Shown here: piece after piece, positions 1 through 7,308 of the stretch
Position numbering within the stretch: the first letter of the stretch is position 1
Layout of the letters: every line of letters begins with the position of its first letter
Source: Salipiger abyssi
Lineage (GTDB): Bacteria; Pseudomonadota; Alphaproteobacteria; Rhodobacterales; Rhodobacteraceae
Reading direction: 5' to 3'
Length of the DNA stretch: 64,000 bases
NCBI RefSeq assembly: GCF_001975705.1
Contig: NZ_CP015093.1
Location: 3,976,501 to 4,040,500, forward strand
Translations under genes and position numbers: made by a program
Notes under the pieces: generated by a model
Databases searched by the model: none
Seen by the model: the letters and a program-made list of their open reading frames with translations, nothing else
What the model was told of the DNA's origin: nothing

Positions 1-866
1 CGGGTGCCGACATTCTCCTCGCCCTCGACCGGCTCCGCCGGCTTGCCGGCGCTCGTGACCGGCGCCTCGCGCTTGTCGATGCCGGTCTCGTCGGCGGGCG
101 CACCGCCGGAAAGCTTGGGCGCGTGCGGCGTCGGCGCCGCATCGCCGCTTTCATGGGACCGGTCGCGCCAGGGGGTGCGCAGCGGCACTTCGGTGCCGTC
201 GATGCGCTTGACCGTGTCGCCGATATCCGTCGCCAGCGTGACCGAGGCGTTATAGGGCGCGCGGCCCTCCGCATGGGCGGTCAGCACCACCGGCCCGCCC
301 TTGGGCTCGGAGGCGTAACGGCCGTTCTGCGGGCCCGGCACCGGCACCTTGCCGGCGGAGAGCTCGTCGAGCAGCTCGGCCAGACGCTCGGCGGTCAGAT
401 CCTCGTAGTAATCCTTGCCGATCTGCGCCATCGGCGCGTTGGCGCAGGAACCGAGGCATTCCACCTCTTCCCAGGAGAACTTGCCGTCGTCGGAAACCAT
501 ATGCGCCTTGGGCGCGATCTTTTCCTTGCAGACCGCCATCAGATCCTCGGCGCCGCAGATCATGCAGGTGGTGGTGCCGCAGATCTGCACATGCGCCACC
601 GAGCCCACCGGCTGAAGCTGGAACATGAAGTAGAAGGTCGCGACCTCCAGCACCCGGATATAGGCCATGCCCAGCATGTCGGCGACGGTCTCGATCGCCT
701 TCTGGGTCAGCCAGCCCTCCTGCTCCTGGGCGCGCCACAGCAGCGGGATGACCGCGCTGGCCTGACGGCCTTCGGGATATTTGCTGATCTGGCCCTCGGC
801 CCAGGCCAGGTTGGCTTGGGTGAAGGCAAAGCTCTCGGGCTGTTCGGGATGAAGGCGGCGAAGCAT
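1..866 (-). CDS. nuoE: NADH-quinone oxidoreductase subunit E (partial, runs off left edge)
   Basis: This is the 24-kDa-type subunit of respiratory complex I, which carries the N1a [2Fe-2S] cluster next to the NADH-oxidising NuoF on the cytoplasmic arm. The visible 288 residues show the cluster ligands C96 and C101 (CX4C) and C137 and C141 (CX3C). The conserved core ends near residue 175. After it comes a tail rich in Pro, Ala and Glu that continues beyond the window, so the protein is clearly longer than the roughly 165-residue classical NuoE. The start ATG at 866 begins with [11 protein letters not shown]. The gene is last in the visible nuoA-B-C-D-lipoprotein-nuoE series. The family call is firm and the 3' end is not visible. 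Confidence 0.93.
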   Translation of the reverse strand, partial: MLRRLHPEQPESFAFTQANLAWAEGQISKYPEGRQASAVIPLLWRAQEQEGWLTQKAIETVADMLGMAYIRVLEVATFYFMFQLQPVGSVAHVQICGTTTCMICGAEDLMAVCKEKIAPKAHMVSDDGKFSWEEVECLGSCANAPMAQIGKDYYEDLTAERLAELLDELSAGKVPVPGPQNGRYASEPKGGPVVLTAHAEGRAPYNASVTLATDIGDTVKRIDGTEVPLRTPWRDRSHESGDAAPTPHAPKLSGGAPADETGIDKREAPVTSAGKPAEPVEGEENVGT

Positions 867-957
867 CAGTCGGATGGCCTCTCGTAGGTTGTCGGATCCG
901 CGGCTTGCGCGGGGGCCTTGCGGCCCGGAACGGTTATGGCGGCGCCGGGCACCGGGC

Positions 958-1278
958 TCAGCCCGCCTCGGCCACCTCGGTGGCCGGTTCTTCGACCGGC
1001 GCGCAGGCGCCCGAGGTCAGGCGGAAACCGCCGGCCTCGGTCTGCACGCCCTGGCGGCCGGCGATGCGGTACTGGGCGATCTGCTGGATCTGCTCGCGAG
1101 TGAGCCCGGTCTGAAGCTCGACCGGCAGGTAATCGGATTCACGTTCGAGGCTGCACCCGACCGAAGCGACCGCCTCATCGAAGGCGGCGATATCCTCGGC
1201 ATCGGTGCCCTGCGGCGGCAGCGCCAGGCAGCCGGCAGTGGCGAAGAGCGGCAGCAGCGCCAGGCTTTTCTTCAGCAT
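958..1278 (-). CDS. Small putative lipoprotein between nuoD and nuoE
   Basis: The 106-residue product starts [17 protein letters not shown], a short basic and hydrophobic signal followed by a lipobox-like LFATAGC. This suggests export and lipid attachment at C17. The mature part is acidic, has two further cysteines and ends in a run rich in Glu, Pro and Ala. The same frame stays open upstream into nuoD, but the ATG at 1278 is the start that gives a signal peptide. It lies inside the nuo operon, 97 bp after nuoD and 91 bp before nuoE. I do not recognise a function. Its position suggests a complex I-associated or simply co-transcribed protein, which is inference only. Confidence 0.7.
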   Translation of the reverse strand: MLKKSLALLPLFATAGCLALPPQGTDAEDIAAFDEAVASVGCSLERESDYLPVELQTGLTREQIQQIAQYRIAGRQGVQTEAGGFRLTSGACAPVEEPATEVAEAG

Positions 1279-1375
1279 CACGGTCCCCAAACCCCTCTTT
1301 CCTTTTCTTGCGGCCGCGCGGGCCGGGATGGCCCGGGATGCGCACACGCACACCCGAGGCCTGTCGTTCAGACGC

Positions 1376-2608
1376 TCAGCGGTCGACCTCGCCGAACACA
1401 ATGTCGAGCGAGCCGAGGATCGCGGCCACATCGGCCAGCTGGTGGCCCTTGCAGACGTGATCCATGGATTGCAGGTGCAAATAGCCCGGCGCGCGCAGCT
1501 TGGCGCGGTAGGGCCGGTTGCTGCCATCGGCCACCAGATAGACACCGAACTCGCCCTTGGGCGCCTCGACACAGGCATAGACCTCGCCCGCGGGCACGTG
1601 GAAGCCCTCGGTATAGAGCTTGAAGTGGTGGATCAGCGCCTCCATCGAGGTCTTCATCTCCGACCGCTTCGGCGGGGTCAGCTTGCCCCGGGCCATCACG
1701 TCGCCCTTGTTTTCCGGCAGGCGCAGCTTGTCGATGGCCTGTTTCATGATCTTGGTCGACTCGCGCATCTCGGCCATGCGGCAGAGATAGCGGTCGTAGC
1801 AGTCGCCATTCTTGCCGACAGGGATCTGGAACTCGAACTCGTCGTAGCACTCATAGGGCTGCGCGCGGCGCAGATCCCAGGCGAAGCCGGAGCCGCGCAC
1901 CATGACGCCGGAATAGCCGTGTTCCTGAATGTCCTCTTCGCTGACGATGCCGATATCGGCATTGCGCTGCTTGAAAATCCGGTTCTCGGTCAGCAGCCCG
2001 TCGATATCGTCGAGCACCTTCGGGAAGCTCTCGCACCAGGCGTCGATATCGTCGAGCAGCTCGGGCGTGAGATCCTGATGTACGCCGCCGGGGCGGAAAT
2101 AGGCGGCGTGGAGCCGGGCCCCGCAGGCGCGCTCGTAGAAGATCATCAGCTTTTCGCGCTCTTCGAAGCCCCAGAGCGGCGGCGTCAGCGCGCCCACGTC
2201 CATCGCCTGCGTGGTCACGTTCAGCAGGTGGTTCAGGATGCGCCCGATCTCGCAGTAGAGCACCCGGATCAGCGAGGCGCGGCGCGGCACCTCGGTGCCG
2301 GTGAGCTTTTCGATCGCCAGACACCAGGCATGTTCCTGGTTCATCGTGCCGACATAATCGAGCCGGTCGAAATAGGGCAGGTTTTGCAGATAGGTGCGGC
2401 TCTCCATCAGCTTCTCGGTGCCGCGATGCAGCAGCCCGATATGCGGATCGCAGCGCTCGACGATCTCGCCGTCGAGTTCCAGCACCAGACGCAGCACGCC
2501 GTGGGCCGCCGGGTGCTGCGGGCCGAAGTTGATGTTGAAGTTGCGGATTTGCTGTTCGCCGGACAGCGCGTCGGTGCTGCCGTCGTCGAACTTGGAACCG
2601 TCCATCAT
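1376..2608 (-). CDS. nuoD: NADH-quinone oxidoreductase subunit D
   Basis: This is the 49-kDa-type subunit of complex I, which forms the quinone-binding pocket together with NuoB. The 410-residue product has the family hallmarks [10 protein letters not shown] near the N terminus, [12 protein letters not shown] and GGVHQDL. The frame remains open upstream, but the ATG at 2608 (MMDGSKF) is preceded by an AAAGAGG ribosome site seven bases away, which decides the start. A 109-bp gap with two strong palindromes separates it from nuoC, which is unusual in an otherwise compact operon. It is followed by the small lipoprotein gene and nuoE. Confidence 0.96.
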   Translation of the reverse strand: MMDGSKFDDGSTDALSGEQQIRNFNINFGPQHPAAHGVLRLVLELDGEIVERCDPHIGLLHRGTEKLMESRTYLQNLPYFDRLDYVGTMNQEHAWCLAIEKLTGTEVPRRASLIRVLYCEIGRILNHLLNVTTQAMDVGALTPPLWGFEEREKLMIFYERACGARLHAAYFRPGGVHQDLTPELLDDIDAWCESFPKVLDDIDGLLTENRIFKQRNADIGIVSEEDIQEHGYSGVMVRGSGFAWDLRRAQPYECYDEFEFQIPVGKNGDCYDRYLCRMAEMRESTKIMKQAIDKLRLPENKGDVMARGKLTPPKRSEMKTSMEALIHHFKLYTEGFHVPAGEVYACVEAPKGEFGVYLVADGSNRPYRAKLRAPGYLHLQSMDHVCKGHQLADVAAILGSLDIVFGEVDR

Positions 2609-2632
2609 CCTCACACCTCTTTCATCGCGGGG

Positions 2633-2666
2633 GCGCCAAGAATTTTCGAACGAAAATTCTTGGCGC
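2633..2666. repeat. 34-bp palindromic element between nuoC and nuoD (copy 1)
   Basis: This is a 16-bp perfect inverted repeat, GCGCCAAGAATTTTCG and its complement, around a two-base AA centre. The core TTTTCG-NN-CGAAAA is shared with the neighbouring palindrome at 2669-2696 and with the one at 48918-48939. It could form a strong hairpin in the nuo mRNA, and it contains no long T run after the stem. Confidence 0.8.
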
Positions 2667-2668
2667 GG

Positions 2669-2696
2669 GCGAGATTTTTCGTCCGAAAAATCTCGC
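2669..2696. repeat. 28-bp palindromic element between nuoC and nuoD (copy 2)
   Basis: This is an inverted repeat with 13-bp arms (GCGAGATTTTTCG and its complement) around a TC centre, two bases after the previous palindrome. The centre AGATTTTTCG-NN-CGAAAAATCT matches the element at 48918-48939 in everything but the two central bases. Two different copies side by side between nuoC and nuoD argue for a mobile or spreading intergenic repeat rather than a gene-specific operator. Confidence 0.8.
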
Positions 2697-2717
2697 AAGA
2701 CCTCGAAGCGGCGCGCA

Positions 2718-3323
2718 TCACTTCGCCTCCGCCTTTTCGTCGCCGGGCAGCACGTATTGCGCACCTTCCCAGGGCGACATGAAATCGAACTGGCGGTATT
2801 CCTGCACCAGGCTCACCGGCTCGTAGACCACGCGCTTGAGTTCCTCGTCATAGCGCACCTCGACATAGCCCGTGGTCGGGAAGTCCTTGCGCAGCGGATG
2901 GCCGCGGAAGCCGTAATCGGTGAGGATGCGGCGCAGGTCGGGATGGCCCGAAAACACGATGCCGAACATGTCGAACACCTCGCGCTCGAACCAGTTGGCA
3001 GACGGGTGCACAGCGGTGATCGAGGGCACGACCTCCTCCTCGCGCGCCGCGACGCGCAGGCGAATGCGGTGGTTCTGATACATGCTCAGGAAGTGATAGA
3101 CCACGTCGAACCGCTTCGGCCGCGCGGGGTAATCCACCGCGGTGATGTCCACCAGCGAGGAGAAGCGGCAGGAGGGATCGGTCTTCAGGAACTCGACAAA
3201 GCCCGCGATATTGGCGGGCGCCACATCGACGGTCAGTTCGCCAAAGGCCACATCCCAGCCCAGCACGCAATCGGGGCGTTTCTGTTCGAGATGCGCCCCA
3301 AGTTCGCTCAGTGCCTGCGTCAT
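2718..3323 (-). CDS. nuoC: NADH-quinone oxidoreductase subunit C
   Basis: This is the 30-kDa-type subunit of complex I, a cytoplasmic connecting subunit that contacts NuoB and NuoD. The 201-residue length is typical of an unfused NuoC. The signature region [14 protein letters not shown], followed by [13 protein letters not shown] and GHPLRKDFP, is present in full. The ATG at 3323 lies 13 bases after the nuoB stop codon, so the two genes are probably translated from one message. NuoC is not fused to NuoD here, unlike in Escherichia coli. Confidence 0.96.
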   Translation of the reverse strand: MTQALSELGAHLEQKRPDCVLGWDVAFGELTVDVAPANIAGFVEFLKTDPSCRFSSLVDITAVDYPARPKRFDVVYHFLSMYQNHRIRLRVAAREEEVVPSITAVHPSANWFEREVFDMFGIVFSGHPDLRRILTDYGFRGHPLRKDFPTTGYVEVRYDEELKRVVYEPVSLVQEYRQFDFMSPWEGAQYVLPGDEKAEAK

Positions 3324-3336
3324 TGCTCGCCCTCCC

Positions 3337-3870
3337 TCAGCGCACGATCGTTCCGGTGCGCCGGATCTTTTTCTGAAGCGCCATCAGCCCGTACATCAGC
3401 GCCTCTGCCGTCGGCGGGCAGCCGGGCACATAGACGTCGACCGGCACGATGCGGTCGCAGCCGCGCACGACGCTGTAGCTGTAATGGTAATAGCCACCGC
3501 CATTGGCGCAGGAGCCCATGGAGATCACATAGCGCGGCTCGGGCATCTGGTCATAGACCTTGCGCAGCGCCGGCGCCATCTTGTTGGTCAGCGTGCCGGC
3601 GACGATCATCAGATCCGACTGGCGCGGGCTGGCGCGCGGCGCGGTGCCGAAGCGTTCGAGATCGTAGCGCGGCATCGAGCTCTGCATCATCTCGACCGCG
3701 CAGCACGCAAGGCCGAAGGTCATCCAGTGCAGCGAGCCGGTGCGGGCCCAGTTGATGACGTCATCTACGGAGGTGAGCAGAAAGCCCTTGTCCGACAATT
3801 CGCGGTTCAGCGCCTGGGTGGCGACCTCGCGGTCGGGCCCGGCGGTGTTCGCCCCGGTCATCACTCCCAT
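3337..3870 (-). CDS. nuoB: NADH-quinone oxidoreductase subunit B
   Basis: This subunit holds the terminal N2 [4Fe-4S] cluster that passes electrons to quinone. In the 177-residue product the cluster ligands are the tandem C56-C57 (LACCAVEMM), C121 (GSCANGGG) and C151 (PGCPP). Two starts are possible. I chose MGVMTG at 3870 because AAGGGG lies about seven bases upstream. MTGAN at 3861 overlaps the nuoA stop as TGATG and is the alternative. Either way the gene overlaps the end of nuoA, which suggests translational coupling. Confidence 0.95.
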   Translation of the reverse strand: MGVMTGANTAGPDREVATQALNRELSDKGFLLTSVDDVINWARTGSLHWMTFGLACCAVEMMQSSMPRYDLERFGTAPRASPRQSDLMIVAGTLTNKMAPALRKVYDQMPEPRYVISMGSCANGGGYYHYSYSVVRGCDRIVPVDVYVPGCPPTAEALMYGLMALQKKIRRTGTIVR

Positions 3871-4226
3871 TCCAGCGCCCCTTTCTTCCATTCATAGGCG
3901 AAGCCGATGGTCAGCACCGCCAGGAACACCATCATCGACCAGAACCCCACCATGCTCACATCCTTGAAGGCGGTGGCCCAGGGGAACAGGAAGGCGATCT
4001 CGAGATCGAAGATGATGAAGAGGATCGACACGAGGTAGAACCGGACGTCGAATTTCATCCGCGCGTCGTCGAACGCGTTGAACCCGCATTCATAAGCCGA
4101 AACCTTTTCGGGGTCTGGGTGACGCACGGCAAGCACGACGGCGGCGAGGATGAGAATGGCACCGAGCGCGATGGCTACGGCAAGAAAAATGAGAATCGGG
4201 AGGTATTCCCGCAGCATCTCTTCCAC
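3861..4226 (-). CDS. nuoA: NADH-quinone oxidoreductase subunit A, GTG start
   Basis: This is a membrane subunit of complex I with three transmembrane helices and the conserved loop [22 protein letters not shown] between helices one and two. The frame is open upstream to an ATG at 4274. However, the GTG at 4226 has an AAAGGAG ribosome site seven bases upstream and gives the usual 121 residues, starting [10 protein letters not shown] after the initiator. It is the first gene of the operon and overlaps nuoB at its stop codon. Confidence 0.94.
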   Translation of the reverse strand: MEEMLREYLPILIFLAVAIALGAILILAAVVLAVRHPDPEKVSAYECGFNAFDDARMKFDVRFYLVSILFIIFDLEIAFLFPWATAFKDVSMVGFWSMMVFLAVLTIGFAYEWKKGALEWE

Positions 4227-4298
4227 GTGCTGGCTCCTTTGCGAGGCGCGCCGTCCGTCCGGCGCGGAGACCATGGCGATGTTGCCTTGCTAAGACGT

Positions 4299-4327
4299 GA
4301 CTTATCCCCGTGACGTGGCGGGGTCAA
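4299..4327 (-). promoter_or_regulatory. Possible nuo operon promoter
   Basis: Reading the minus strand, TTGACC (4327-4322) lies 17 bases before TAAGTC (4304-4299), about 75 bases ahead of the nuoA GTG. The -35 match is good and the -10 match is poor, so this is a tentative assignment based only on hexamer spacing. Confidence 0.35.
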
Positions 4328-4460
4328 CAAGCTCGGCACATATTCCCGAAAGGTTAAATTGCTGATTTATTAACAGGATAAGGGGGATCCTCTGGCAAAG
4401 CCCCGATCCTGCGGCAATTTTCCCGTCGACTTTTGCATACAAATCCGGCGCTTGCACCGC

Positions 4461-4832
4461 TCACACGGTCATCGCCACCAGCGCCATGGCACTCATCACC
4501 GCCGCGAGCGGTCCCCAGAAGCGCCGCTCGGCCGGTGCGCGCGACAGAAAATGCAGCACCGCGATCAGCGCCTGCGCCGCCAGCGCCGCCCAGCCGGTCC
4601 AGCGCGGCCAGCCCAGCCCGGGAAACCCGGCCGCCGAGACCACCGCCAGCGCCATGAATCCCAGCAGCGGTATATAAAGCACGGCCATCAGCCGCGCCTG
4701 CGCCGAAAGCGCACCCGGCGCCTGCCCGCCCGGCGCCACCGCCCCCAGCGGCGCGCCGGCAATCAGCGCGATCTGGAAAAAGATCCCTGCCAGGCAAAGC
4801 GTTGCATAAAGATGTGCGATCTGAGTCGTCAC
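4461..4832 (-). CDS. Small membrane protein coupled to liuC
   Basis: The 123-residue product starts at GTG and has about four hydrophobic stretches, beginning ATLCLAGIFFQIALIAG, with few charged residues. It is predicted to be an integral inner-membrane protein. Its GTG start overlaps the stop of the upstream enoyl-CoA hydratase as GTGA, so it should be translated by coupling to that gene and is the last gene of the leucine-degradation series. I do not recognise the family. Context hints at a role linked to branched-chain acid use, but nothing in the sequence proves it. Confidence 0.75.
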   Translation of the reverse strand: MTTQIAHLYATLCLAGIFFQIALIAGAPLGAVAPGGQAPGALSAQARLMAVLYIPLLGFMALAVVSAAGFPGLGWPRWTGWAALAAQALIAVLHFLSRAPAERRFWGPLAAVMSAMALVAMTV

Positions 4833-5605
4833 GCCCAGGGCGCCTTTCGCTTGTCGAAGAAGGCGGCGATTCCCGCCTGCGCCTCCTCGGTCTCCCATCT
4901 CGCGGCAAGCCCGTCGATGGCGAAATCCACCTGCTGCGGCGTCACGCCGCCGGCCAGCGCATTGAGCAGCGCCTTGGCGTCGCGCACCGCAAAGGGCGCG
5001 CAGGCGAGGTACGGTGCCACCTCCGCCTCCACCGCCGCCTCCAGCGCCTCTGCCGGCACGGCACGGGTCAGCAGGTTCAACCGCACCGCCTCCTCGGCGC
5101 CAAAGACCCGTGCGTTCATGAACACCTCGCGCGCCCGCACCGCGCCCATGCGCGCCACCACATAAGGCCCGATATTGGCCGGAATCAGCCCCAGCCGCGT
5201 CTCGGTGAAGGCCATCTTCAGCCCCTGCGCCCCGATGCTCACATCGCAGACCGCCACCAGCCCGACGCCGCCGCCAAAGGCATTGCCCTGCACCCGCCCG
5301 ATCAGCGGCTGCGGCAGTGCCACCAGAGCCTCGAGCGCCGTGGCGATGCGGCGCGACTCGGCCTTGCGGGTCTCGCCATCCATGCCGAACTGCTCGCGCA
5401 TCCAGCCCAGATCGGCGCCGGCGCAAAAGGTCGGCCCCTCGGCGGCCAGCACCACCACCCGCACCGAGTCGTCCTCCGCCAGCGCCCGCGCCGCCGCCTC
5501 CAGCTCGCCCATCATCTGCGCCGAGAGCGCGTTGTGCTTCTCCGCCCGCGCCAGCGACAGCGTCGCCACCCCGCGCGTGTCGCGCGTCACCGTGATCAGC
5601 TCCAT
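4829..5605 (-). CDS. liuC: Enoyl-CoA hydratase family, probable methylglutaconyl-CoA hydratase
   Basis: The 258-residue crotonase-fold enzyme has the oxyanion-hole segments FCAGADLGWM and GNAFGGGVGLVAVCD and the catalytic region FTETRLGLIPANIGPYV. Lying between mccA/mccB, ivd and an HMG-CoA lyase gene, it most likely hydrates 3-methylglutaconyl-CoA to HMG-CoA in leucine breakdown. The start ATG at 5605 (MELITVTRD) is 22 bases after the liuE stop codon. The same frame continues upstream inside liuE, but that is antisense-free overlap and not a better start. The specific substrate is inferred from the cluster and the family is certain. Confidence 0.9.
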   Translation of the reverse strand: MELITVTRDTRGVATLSLARAEKHNALSAQMMGELEAAARALAEDDSVRVVVLAAEGPTFCAGADLGWMREQFGMDGETRKAESRRIATALEALVALPQPLIGRVQGNAFGGGVGLVAVCDVSIGAQGLKMAFTETRLGLIPANIGPYVVARMGAVRAREVFMNARVFGAEEAVRLNLLTRAVPAEALEAAVEAEVAPYLACAPFAVRDAKALLNALAGGVTPQQVDFAIDGLAARWETEEAQAGIAAFFDKRKAPWA

Positions 5606-5627
5606 CGTCCAGCCTCCACTTCTCGCC

Positions 5628-6479
5628 TCACCCGCGCAGCGCCCGCGCCATCGCCGCCGCCTCTTCCAGCACGCCCATGTCGAGCCCGGTCTCATAGCCG
5701 AGCTCTGCCAGCCGCGCCGCCACCGCCTCGGTCGCCACATTGCCCTCGGCGCCCGGCGCATAGGGGCAGCCGCCCAGGCCGCCCACGGCGGCATCGAAGA
5801 CCCGCAGCCCCCGCGCCAGCGACACCTCGATATTCTCCAGCGCCCGCTTGCCGGTGTCGTGGTAATGCCCCGCGAGCCGCGCCGGCTCGATCTCCTCCAG
5901 CACCGCGACCAGCATCGCATCCACCGCCTCGGGCACCCCGCGTCCGATCGTGTCGCCGAGCGAGATCTCGTAACAGCCCATGTCGCGCAGCTCCGCCGCG
6001 ACCCGCGCCACCGCCTCCGGCGCCACCGCGCCCTCATAGGGGCATTCCACCACGCAGGAGATATAGCCCCGCAGCTTCACCCCGCGCGCCGTCGCCGCCT
6101 CGGCCACCGGGCGGAACCGGTCCAGGCTCTCGGCGATCGAGGCATTGATATTGGCGCGGCTGAAACTCTCCGAGGCCGCGCCAAAGATCGCCACCTCGTC
6201 CGCGCCGGCAGCCATCGCCGCCTCGAACCCCTTCATATTGGGCGTCAGCGCCGCATAAGACACGCCTGGCGCCCGCGCGATCCCCGCCAGCACCTTGTCG
6301 GAATCGGCCATCTGCGGCACCCAGCGCGCGCTGACGAAACTGGCGCATTCGATGCGCCGGAACCCGGCCCGGCTCAGACAATCCACCAGCGCGATCTTCT
6401 CCGCCGCCCCGATCCGGCGCTCTTCGTTCTGCAAGCCGTCGCGCGGGCCCACCTCGAAGATCTCGACATATCCGCTCAT
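5628..6479 (-). CDS. liuE: Hydroxymethylglutaryl-CoA lyase
   Basis: This enzyme cleaves HMG-CoA to acetyl-CoA and acetoacetate, the last step of leucine degradation. The 283 residues form one HMGL-like TIM barrel. Visible motifs are GPRDGLQNE at the N terminus, the metal-binding GHYHDTG and the glycine-rich catalytic loop GLGGCPYAPGAEGN with its active cysteine. It follows the GST-like gene after a 163-bp GC-rich gap that contains a short repeated element at 6496-6516, and it precedes liuC by 22 bases. Confidence 0.95.
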   Translation of the reverse strand: MSGYVEIFEVGPRDGLQNEERRIGAAEKIALVDCLSRAGFRRIECASFVSARWVPQMADSDKVLAGIARAPGVSYAALTPNMKGFEAAMAAGADEVAIFGAASESFSRANINASIAESLDRFRPVAEAATARGVKLRGYISCVVECPYEGAVAPEAVARVAAELRDMGCYEISLGDTIGRGVPEAVDAMLVAVLEEIEPARLAGHYHDTGKRALENIEVSLARGLRVFDAAVGGLGGCPYAPGAEGNVATEAVAARLAELGYETGLDMGVLEEAAAMARALRG

Positions 6480-6495
6480 CTCTCAGACCCCGCCT

Positions 6496-6516
6496 TTCAT
6501 CTTTCTGCAAATACTC
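6496..6516. repeat. Short intergenic element TTCATCTTTC..CAAATACTC (copy 1)
   Basis: This 21-bp stretch upstream of liuE recurs almost exactly at 44886-44907 in the gap between prfB and the PBP1A gene. The shared parts are TTCATCTTTC and CAAATACTC, separated by TG here and CGA there. The flanking bases also agree partly (CCG, ACCC, CCAGA). On the other strand it reads GAGTATTTG..GAAAGATGAA and would lie in the liuE leader. Confidence 0.65.
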
Positions 6517-6642
6517 CCGCAGACCCGCGCCAGAGGCAAACCGCCAGCCCCCCGGGCCTGCCACCGCCACGGGCGCCCGCCCGAGCCGCCGCCGCAGGCG
6601 CGCGGCGAGACAAACTGCGCGCGCATCGCGCGCCCCGCCAGA

Positions 6643-7308
6643 TCACTCCGCCCAGGCCGGATAGAAATCGCGATCATAGAGCCCCTCGCCCGCCTCCGGC
6701 AGACAGCGCGCAAACGCCGCCCGCCCGCTCACCCGCCCATACCAGGCGCCAAGCGCCGGGAACCCGTCCAGCGCCGCGAAATGCCGCGCCATATAGACCG
6801 CCTGCCCCAGCGCGATATCCACCGCCGAGAACCCAGAGGTCAGCATGTGATCGCGGTTCTCCAGGGGCGTCGATAGCCGGGCCTCCAGCGCCGCGTAACA
6901 TTTCTCCAGCCGCTTCGCCTCCAGCCGCATGACAATGGGCGAGCGCATGTGATCCTCGCGCAGCATCAGATGCTGCTGAGTCAGCGCCGCCACATGCTGC
7001 GAGATCGTCTCGGAGAAATGCAGCCAGCTCAGCCAGGCCATGCGGTCGGGGCTGCCCGGCGCGCGGCCCAGGCCCGCATCCGGAAAGCGCTCGCAGAGAT
7101 ATTCCATCATCGCGAGGCTCTCGAACATGCGCTCGCCCTCGATCTCCAGCGCCGGCACCCGGCCCGCCGGCGAGAGCGTCAGATACTCCTCCGCCCGCAG
7201 CGACTTGTCGAAGGGCCGCACCACCAGCTCGAACGGCACCTCCAGCTCATAGAGCAGCCAGAGCACCCGCATCGAGCGGCTCTCGGGCACATGGTGCAGC
7301 CGGATCAC
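6643..7308 (-). CDS. Glutathione S-transferase family protein
   Basis: The 221-residue product has an N-terminal thioredoxin-like domain (IRLHHVPESRSMRVLWLLYEL, with the SPAGRVPALE substrate-side loop) and an all-helical C-terminal domain with the GFSAVDIALG N-capping motif. Its GTG start at 7308 overlaps the mccA stop codon as GTGA, so it is translated with the leucine pathway genes. A glutathione-dependent role in that pathway is not established. It may remove reactive unsaturated acyl intermediates, which is inference. Confidence 0.88.
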   Translation of the reverse strand: MIRLHHVPESRSMRVLWLLYELEVPFELVVRPFDKSLRAEEYLTLSPAGRVPALEIEGERMFESLAMMEYLCERFPDAGLGRAPGSPDRMAWLSWLHFSETISQHVAALTQQHLMLREDHMRSPIVMRLEAKRLEKCYAALEARLSTPLENRDHMLTSGFSAVDIALGQAVYMARHFAALDGFPALGAWYGRVSGRAAFARCLPEAGEGLYDRDFYPAWAE

